Source: Burkholderiales bacterium
GTDB lineage: Bacteria; Pseudomonadota; Gammaproteobacteria; Burkholderiales; SG8-41
Direction of reading: 5' to 3'
DNA length: 6,142 nt
Assembly: GCA_005800795.1 (NCBI GenBank)
Contig: SYEN01000178.1
Span: 1-6,142 of the forward strand
Below the pieces are notes generated by a model. The model searched no databases. It was given only the letters and a program-made list of their open reading frames with translations, and had not been told where the DNA came from. Positions 1 to 3,719 of this stretch are shown piece after piece (position 1 is the first letter of the stretch; every line of letters starts with the position of its first letter). The translations under genes and the position numbers were made by a program.

Positions 1-359
1 CGCGCGGTGTGCAGGCGTTTGCCCGCGTCGCCCACCAGGTCGGTGAGGCGCCGTTCAATGTTCAGATGCACGTCCTCGAGATCGAGCGACCAATTGAATT
101 TACCGGCGCGGATTTCCTCGCGGATCTGCGCAAGCCCGCGCTCGATGTCCGCCAGATCGGCGGCACTGATGATTTCCACGGTGTGTAGCATGCGCGCGTG
201 CGCGATCGAGCCTTCGATATCGAATTCCGCCAGCCGCCGGTCGAAATCCACTGACGCGGTAAAGCGCTTGACCAGATCAGACACCGGCTCGTTGAAACGG
301 CCGGACCAGGGTTTGTTACCTGCGGCAGACGGCGCTGCGGAAGTGCGCTGTTCGGACAT
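1..359 (-). CDS. argH: Argininosuccinate lyase, N-terminal part (gene continues past the left edge)
   Basis: ArgH cleaves argininosuccinate to arginine and fumarate, the last step of arginine synthesis, as a cytosolic homotetramer of the fumarase/aspartase superfamily. The window holds the first 119 codons, read leftwards from the ATG at 357-359; no stop occurs before the edge, and a full enzyme has about 460 residues. Seen directly: the family N-terminal block KPWSGRF (residues 16-22), the helical stretch containing EFDIEGSIAHARML (45-58), and the strongly conserved LEDVHLNIERRLTDLVGDAGKRLHTA (94-119, given here in parts: EDVH at 95-98, GDAGKRLHTA at 110-119), which in homologues runs straight into the SRNDQ substrate-binding motif. 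About 15 poorly conserved residues precede the conserved part, as is common in proteobacteria. No convincing Shine-Dalgarno sequence lies before the ATG. It is divergent from the kinase gene, 87 bp apart, the same arrangement as argH beside algZ in Pseudomonas. Identification is secure. Confidence 0.97.
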   Translation of the reverse strand, partial: MSEQRTSAAPSAAGNKPWSGRFNEPVSDLVKRFTASVDFDRRLAEFDIEGSIAHARMLHTVEIISAADLADIERGLAQIREEIRAGKFNWSLDLEDVHLNIERRLTDLVGDAGKRLHTA

Positions 360-446
360 GGACTGACGGTGGAGAGGTAAGCGAAGAAGGAGGAGAGGAA
401 GGAGAGGACGTAAACGGCGCTGGATTGCTGATAAGATGCTGCGGCT
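360..446. promoter_or_regulatory. Divergent intergenic region between argH and the kinase gene
   Basis: These 87 bp must hold the start signals for argH (leftward) and the kinase (rightward), unless the promoters lie inside the genes. The plus strand carries a purine-rich tract at about 382-408. A TAAGAT at 432-437 resembles a -10 box (4 of 6 matches to TATAAT) and would place a transcription start close to the kinase ATG at 447, but no good -35 box stands 16-18 bp upstream. Neither flanking start codon has a clear Shine-Dalgarno sequence at normal distance. No hairpin terminator is visible. The promoter assignment is inference. Confidence 0.4.
391..408. repeat. Perfect 9-bp tandem repeat, AGGAGAGGA x2
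   Basis: Two adjacent identical copies of AGGAGAGGA (391-399 and 400-408) sit in a longer purine run on the plus strand that begins near 382; a related string, GGAGAGG, occurs at 371-377. The repeat resembles multiple Shine-Dalgarno cores but lies 38 bases or more upstream of the kinase ATG at 447, too far to serve it. No small reading frame starting just downstream of it is convincing. Confidence 0.8.
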
Positions 447-1541
447 ATGTCGCGGAGTATAAATCAAATACCTCACGCTCATGCGGGCGGCAGTGGCCAA
501 TCCGGCCACAGGGGTCGTTCGGCGCGCGCTGGCGCGGCGCAAAACGCCTACGGCATTTCGTTGCCGAACTTTCGCAATCTGGGCATCGTGCTGCGCATTC
601 TGCTGGGTGTTCATGTCGCGGTACTGTTCACGGTGGCGCTCAAAAGCCCTTCGCTGTACACGATGGGTGATCAGTTGATGGAGGCCATAGCGCTGGTGGA
701 GCCGTTGCTGATTCTGTCGCTGGTCCTCCTGTATGCATTAAACGGCGTTTTGTCGCGTGCGCGCTATTTCACCGGCGCCGTGGCGGTTATGTTGCTGGTG
801 CTGGCACTGACCACGTTGCTTTATCTGCTCACGCGTTCGCATCTGCCGATGGATCTGTCCGGCATCACCCGCTACTGGCTGCTGGTGGGGCTGGTAACCG
901 CCATCCTGTTGTACGGCTTTGAGCTTCGCGGCCGCGCACTGTCGCCGGCAATTTCCGAGGCACGCCTGCAGGCGCTGCAGGCACGCATCCGTCCGCACTT
1001 TTTATTCAACAGTATTAATGCCGTGTTGTCGCTGATTCGTCAGGAACCGAGGCGCGCCGAAACTGCGCTCGAGGACATGGCCGAATTGTTTCGCGTGTTA
1101 ATGGCGGACAACCGCGAGCTGACGCCGCTGTCGCGCGAAATCGAGTTGTGCCGCCAGTATCTGGGGCTGGAACAACTGCGCCTGGGCGAGCGCCTGCAAG
1201 TGGACTGGCACACTGGCAATATGCCCGCCGATGCGATGATTCCACCGCTGGTGCTCCAACCGTTGCTGGAAAACGCGGTATATCACGGCATTGAACCGCG
1301 CACCAAACCGGGCATCATCAGCATCAATGTTTACGCCAGCCGCGATCAGGTGCACGCGGTGTTGCGCAATCCGTACGCACCGGCCAGCGACTATCACGTG
1401 GGCAATAAAATGGCACTGGCAAACATCCGCGAGCGGCTGCAACTGCATTACGACGCCGAGGCGAGCCTGACCGCGCGCGCAGCCGGCGACGTGTACGAAG
1501 TGCACATTGTCATTCCTTACCAAAAAGAGGCAACGGCGTGA
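447..1541 (+). CDS. algZ: LytS/AlgZ-family membrane sensor histidine kinase
   Basis: Sensor kinase expected to phosphorylate the receiver protein encoded directly downstream; in Pseudomonas the homologue AlgZ (FimS) works with AlgR in type IV pilus twitching and alginate control. The 364 residues comprise a Gly/Ser/His/Arg-rich N-tail (1-37), an LPNFRNLGIVLRILLGVH block (39-56) typical of AlgZ proteins, four hydrophobic segments (about 45-65, 77-98, 107-128, 141-158), then the His_kinase domain (PF06580 type) with RPHFLFNSIN at 182-191. H184 is the predicted phosphorylation site. The N-box is PPLVLQPLLENAVYHGI (266-282, N276). The usual glycine-rich DxGxG box is replaced by RNPYAPASDYHVGNKMALANIRERL-like sequence (from 307, with GNKMAL at 319-324), as in AlgZ, a known unorthodox kinase. 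There is almost no periplasmic loop to bind a ligand. ATG 447 is chosen because an in-frame TAA lies at 432-434 and no other plausible start exists before the conserved block. It has no Shine-Dalgarno. Its stop overlaps the regulator start. Confidence 0.94.
   Translation: MSRSINQIPHAHAGGSGQSGHRGRSARAGAAQNAYGISLPNFRNLGIVLRILLGVHVAVLFTVALKSPSLYTMGDQLMEAIALVEPLLILSLVLLYALNGVLSRARYFTGAVAVMLLVLALTTLLYLLTRSHLPMDLSGITRYWLLVGLVTAILLYGFELRGRALSPAISEARLQALQARIRPHFLFNSINAVLSLIRQEPRRAETALEDMAELFRVLMADNRELTPLSREIELCRQYLGLEQLRLGERLQVDWHTGNMPADAMIPPLVLQPLLENAVYHGIEPRTKPGIISINVYASRDQVHAVLRNPYAPASDYHVGNKMALANIRERLQLHYDAEASLTARAAGDVYEVHIVIPYQKEATA
1524..1530 (+). promoter_or_regulatory. Ribosome binding site for the response regulator, inside the kinase 3' end
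   Basis: AAAGAGG at 1524-1530 ends seven bases before GTG 1538 but 16 bases before the alternative ATG at 1547. This favours the GTG start, which overlaps the kinase stop codon as GTGA (1538-1541) and implies translational coupling of kinase and regulator. Confidence 0.6.
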
Positions 1542-2005
1542 CGGATATGACAGCCGCCGCGCTGCGCGTGCTGATCGTCGACGATGAAGCGCCCGCGCGT
1601 AGCCGCCTGCGCGATTTGCTCGCCGATTGCGCCGAAAAGCAGCCGCTGGAAATCGTCGGAGATGCTGCCAGCGGCGCAGCGGCGCTGCAACTTTTTGCCG
1701 AAAAACCCTGCGACGTGGTGCTGCTGGATGTGCGCATGCCCGGCATGGACGGCATCGAAACCGCGCAGCATTTGCGCAAACTGGATAATCCACCGGCGAT
1801 TATCTTCGCCACGGCCTACGACGCCTATGCGCTGAAAGCGTTTGAAGTGCACGCCATCGATTACCTATTAAAACCCATACGCGCGGCACGGCTCGCGGAG
1901 GCGTTGGCGCTGGCGCAAAAATCGCGCCCCCCAAAGCCTGAAGTCCTGGCCGACTTGCGGCGCGCACCGCGCTGTCGGCGAGTGAACGCGGCAAGGTGCA
2001 TTTGA
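1538..2005 (+). CDS. Receiver-domain fragment of the AlgR-type regulator
   Basis: This is the reading frame that would be translated from GTG 1538: 155 residues. It is a full CheY-like receiver: acidic pair D15-D16, phosphoacceptor D64 in LLDVRMPGMDG, T92 in FATAYDAYA and K112 in YLLKPI. The sequence remains family-like to about residue 139 (EVLADL). The last 16 residues (RRAPRCRRVNAARCI and the stop) are arginine-rich and unlike the family, as expected for out-of-frame reading. Translated as such it would be a stand-alone receiver able to accept phosphate from the kinase but unable to bind DNA. Confidence 0.75.
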   Translation: MTDMTAAALRVLIVDDEAPARSRLRDLLADCAEKQPLEIVGDAASGAAALQLFAEKPCDVVLLDVRMPGMDGIETAQHLRKLDNPPAIIFATAYDAYALKAFEVHAIDYLLKPIRAARLAEALALAQKSRPPKPEVLADLRRAPRCRRVNAARCI

Positions 2006-2310
2006 TCCCGGTGCCGGATATTTTGTATCTGCGCGCGGAATTGAAATACGTTACCGCGCGCACACGCGAACGCGAGTTTCTGCTTGACGAATCGCTCACA
2101 CGGCTGGAGGAAGAATTCGGCGAACGCTTCGTGCGCGCGCATCGCAGTTGTCTGGTGGCGCGCGCCGCGATCAAGGGCTTTGAACGCGCTGCGCTCACTT
2201 CAGGTGAAGGCAGCGAGGGTCATTGGGAGGTGCTGCTCAAGGGCCTCGACGAACGCATAGCAGTCAGCCGGCGTCAACAACATATTGTGCGCGATATACA
2301 AAATATATAA
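1996..2310 (+). CDS. LytTR DNA-binding fragment of the AlgR-type regulator
   Basis: The frame from 1996 to 2310 encodes a nearly complete LytTR domain of about 100 residues, beginning VHLIPVPDILYLRAELKYV and carrying family hallmarks ELKYVTAR, FLLDESLTRLEEEFGERFVRAHRSC (in parts: LLDESL, FVRAHRSCLVAR) and a C-terminal KGLDERIAVSRRQ. LytTR domains are beta-rich folds that bind paired short DNA repeats. A GTG at 1996 is the only near start; an AAGG abuts it with no proper spacing, so independent initiation would rely on re-initiation from the overlapping receiver stop (2003-2005). I think it is the downstream half of the split gene rather than a separate gene. Confidence 0.6.
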   Translation: MHLIPVPDILYLRAELKYVTARTREREFLLDESLTRLEEEFGERFVRAHRSCLVARAAIKGFERAALTSGEGSEGHWEVLLKGLDERIAVSRRQQHIVRDIQNI

Positions 2311-2346
2311 TAAAAACAAATACTTACGTATAATTCGTGTTCACGG

Positions 2347-3510
2347 CTACTGCAACGTAAACCGCTGCACGCGCCGCCCAAACCCCGCTTCCGCTGTATA
2401 CAGATTGCCCTTGGAATCAATCGCGATATTGTGCAGATTGCGGAACTCGCCGGGCTGACGACCGGGGCGGCCGAAAGCGCTGAGCTTTTGGCCGTCTTCA
2501 CGCGCGAAGATATGCACTTCGGAATTCGAGCCGTCGGCCACCATCAAGAAGCGTTGTTGCGCGTCGCGTGAAATGGCGATGTCGGCGAGCGGGCCGCTCA
2601 AGGTTTGCGCTTCGATGAAAAACTCGCGCAGGAATTTACCGCTGCCCTCGAACACCTGAATGCGATTGTTCGGCCGGTCGCACACGTAAATCAGCCCGTC
2701 GCGCGAACGGCGCACGCAGTGCGGATTGCCGAATTGCTTTGACGGCGTGATGCCCGGCTTGTACGGCGGCTGTTTGGCGTCGTCCGGCACCGTGCCGTAA
2801 GCGCCCCAGTGGCGTTTGTAAGCGCCGGTGGTGGCATCGAACACGATCACGCGCTTGTTGGTGTAACCATCGCCGACATAAATTTCATTGGCGGCGGCAT
2901 CGGATTCAATCGCCGCCGGGGAACCCAGTTGGGTGCGGCTGTTGCTACCTTCGGATTTGCCGGGCTTGCCGATTTGCAGCAGGAACTTGCCTTCGCGTGT
3001 GAACTTGAGCAGATGATGATCCCTGGCGTGGTTGCCGGAAATCCACACATTGCCCTGCACATCGACGTGGATGCCATGTTCCTGCTCGGGCCAGTCGTAG
3101 CCCTCATTGTTTTGAGCGGGGCCGCCCCACGCACGCACCACGTTGCCGTTGGGGTCGTATTCCACTACCGGCGGCGCAGCAAGACAGCAGCGGTTGGTCG
3201 GCGGATTTTGATGGCGGCCTTTTTCATCCGCATGCAGCGTGCGCGGACGGTGCAGCACAAACACGTGATCGCGCTCATCCACGGCAACACTCGACACCTG
3301 CCCGTAAATCCAGTTGTCCGGCATGGCCTTGGTCCACAGCGGATCGACCTGATAACGCGGGACCGAGCCGCCGTCAGCCTGCATGGGCTGCTGCGCGCAC
3401 CCGATCACAATGGCAGCCGTTGCGGCGAGTGCGGCCACGCCCGTGAAGAGTTTCTTTTGCTCCTTCTGCCCCTTTTGTTCCTTGCGCCCCTTGAGGTCAG
3501 TACGCTTCAT
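2347..3510 (-). CDS. NHL-repeat beta-propeller lipoprotein
   Basis: The predicted 387-residue protein starts at the ATG at 3508-3510 and stops with TAG at 2347-2349. The N-terminus is a lipoprotein signal: a long charged n-region (residues 2-20, rich in Lys, Glu, Gln), a hydrophobic stretch LFTGVAALAATAAIV (21-35) and lipobox VIGC with the acylated Cys at 38. The next residue is Ala, not Asp, which suggests outer-membrane sorting. The rest is six or seven NHL-like blades, e.g. VSSVAVDERDHVFVLHR (72-88), GIHVDVQGNVWISGN (146-160), GLIYVCDRPNNRIQVF (272-287) and NIAIDSKGNLYTAEAGFGR (361-379). Such propellers appear in gluconolactonase/SMP-30-like and peptidyl-amidating-lyase-like proteins, but I cannot assign a reaction; a binding or scaffold role is equally possible. 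An upstream ATG at 3529-3531 would add seven residues but lacks a ribosome site, whereas AGGGGG (3516-3521) stands five bases before ATG 3510. It is convergent with the regulator gene and divergent from the VIT/VWA gene. Confidence 0.9.
   Translation of the reverse strand: MKRTDLKGRKEQKGQKEQKKLFTGVAALAATAAIVIGCAQQPMQADGGSVPRYQVDPLWTKAMPDNWIYGQVSSVAVDERDHVFVLHRPRTLHADEKGRHQNPPTNRCCLAAPPVVEYDPNGNVVRAWGGPAQNNEGYDWPEQEHGIHVDVQGNVWISGNHARDHHLLKFTREGKFLLQIGKPGKSEGSNSRTQLGSPAAIESDAAANEIYVGDGYTNKRVIVFDATTGAYKRHWGAYGTVPDDAKQPPYKPGITPSKQFGNPHCVRRSRDGLIYVCDRPNNRIQVFEGSGKFLREFFIEAQTLSGPLADIAISRDAQQRFLMVADGSNSEVHIFAREDGQKLSAFGRPGRQPGEFRNLHNIAIDSKGNLYTAEAGFGRRVQRFTLQ
3457..3492 (-). repeat. Imperfect 18-bp tandem repeat in the lipoprotein signal-peptide n-region
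   Basis: Two adjacent 18-bp units (3457-3474 and 3475-3492) differ at three positions. On the coding strand they encode consecutive KGRKEQ and KGQKEQ hexapeptides, giving the lipoprotein an unusually long, highly charged n-region before its hydrophobic segment. The unit is a multiple of three, so gain or loss of copies would keep the frame. Confidence 0.75.
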
Positions 3511-3515
3511 GTGCT

Positions 3516-3521
3516 CCCCCT
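3516..3521 (-). promoter_or_regulatory. Ribosome binding site of the lipoprotein gene
   Basis: AGGGGG on the minus strand ends five bases before the ATG at 3508-3510. It lies between that ATG and the alternative ATG at 3529-3531 and therefore decides the start in favour of the downstream codon, which also gives the better lipoprotein signal peptide. Confidence 0.6.
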
Positions 3522-3559
3522 GTTTGGCCATGAATGTTTAATTTGCCGCATGATCGTAT

Positions 3560-3593
3560 GCACACCACAAGGTGGCAAGCGGCATAGGTGTGC
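3560..3593. repeat. Inverted repeat GCACACC / GGTGTGC, possible operator
   Basis: A perfect 7-bp inverted repeat has its arms at 3560-3566 and 3587-3593, separated by 20 bp; a small CACC/GGTG hairpin (3563-3566 with 3571-3574) is nested in it. It overlaps the spacer and weak -10 of the possible leftward promoter, a position where a repressor could act. The arms are short enough to arise by chance. Confidence 0.35.
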
Positions 3594-3709
3594 TTTAAAA
3601 AATATCAATAAAAACAATTAGTTATGACGATCCATCTAAACCCTTAACCCCATTCACCAGGGCTTCGCGTTTAAACCAGCAGATCGTTGTTCGCCGAACG
3701 GCATCTTCT

Positions 3710-3713
3710 GGAG
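3710..3713 (+). promoter_or_regulatory. Ribosome binding site of the VIT/VWA gene
   Basis: GGAG lies six bases upstream of ATG 3720, normal spacing. It supports this start, which also places a twin-arginine signal peptide exactly at the N-terminus. Confidence 0.65.
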
Positions 3714-3719
3714 ACCCGC

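Larger units (their letters stand above)
1538..2310 (+). pseudogene. algR: AlgR-type LytTR response regulator, split by a one-base frame error
   Basis: The gene encodes a receiver domain followed by a LytTR DNA-binding domain, the order found in AlgR, the partner of AlgZ. The two halves lie in different frames. From GTG 1538 the receiver reads to TGA 2003-2005, while the LytTR half reads in the -1 frame to TAA 2308-2310. Adding one base in the linker, for example one G near 1957, would give a continuous protein of 257 residues, close to the roughly 248 of Pseudomonas AlgR; the restored linker would read LAARTALSASERGKVHLIPV across the joint. The -1 frame has a TGA at 1939-1941, so the lesion must lie between about 1942 and 2002. 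Both domains otherwise look intact, with every receiver catalytic residue present and no other stop, so this is either a very recent mutation or a sequence error. If real, phosphorylation by the kinase could no longer drive DNA binding by a joined protein. Confidence 0.85.
3511..3719. promoter_or_regulatory. Divergent intergenic region between lipoprotein and VIT/VWA genes
   Basis: About 210 bp separate two divergent starts. The centre (about 3594-3622) is strikingly AT-rich against the GC-rich genes and is the likely promoter core for both directions. For the leftward gene a TTGATA (3603-3608, minus strand; 5 of 6 to the -35 consensus) is followed after 16 bp by TATGCC (3581-3586), a weak -10. 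No convincing rightward promoter pair could be picked by eye. Short inverted repeats occur at 3560-3566/3587-3593 and 3689-3699. No riboswitch or terminator is recognisable. The promoter calls are inference from base composition and consensus similarity. Confidence 0.5.

Noticed and set aside
1098..1793. Open frame of 231 codons on the minus strand across the kinase/regulator junction.
   Set aside because: Arg/Ala/His-rich sequence without motifs, opposite two clear genes.
1927..1932. Six-C run as the site of a homopolymer sequencing error causing the regulator frameshift.
   Set aside because: Changing the run length to put the downstream part in the LytTR frame would run into the TGA at 1939-1941; the lesion must be after 1941.
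1930..1936. Programmed -1 frameshifting at the slippery heptamer as the explanation for the split regulator.
   Set aside because: The direction is right, but the new frame meets TGA at 1939-1941 immediately, so slippage here cannot reach the LytTR domain.
2311..2346. Possible terminator between the convergent regulator and lipoprotein genes, with CGTG-TT-CACG at 2336-2345.
   Set aside because: The stem is only four pairs with a two-base loop and no following T-run; the gap is merely AT-rich.
2809..3621. Long open frame of 270 codons on the plus strand, antisense to the lipoprotein gene.
   Set aside because: Its translation has no recognisable family pattern, while the minus-strand frame has a lipobox, NHL blades and a ribosome site; long antisense frames are common in GC-rich genes.
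3669..3676. GTTTAAAC palindrome upstream of the VIT/VWA gene.
   Set aside because: An isolated 8-bp AT-rich palindrome with no extension or repeat; nothing supports a regulatory role.
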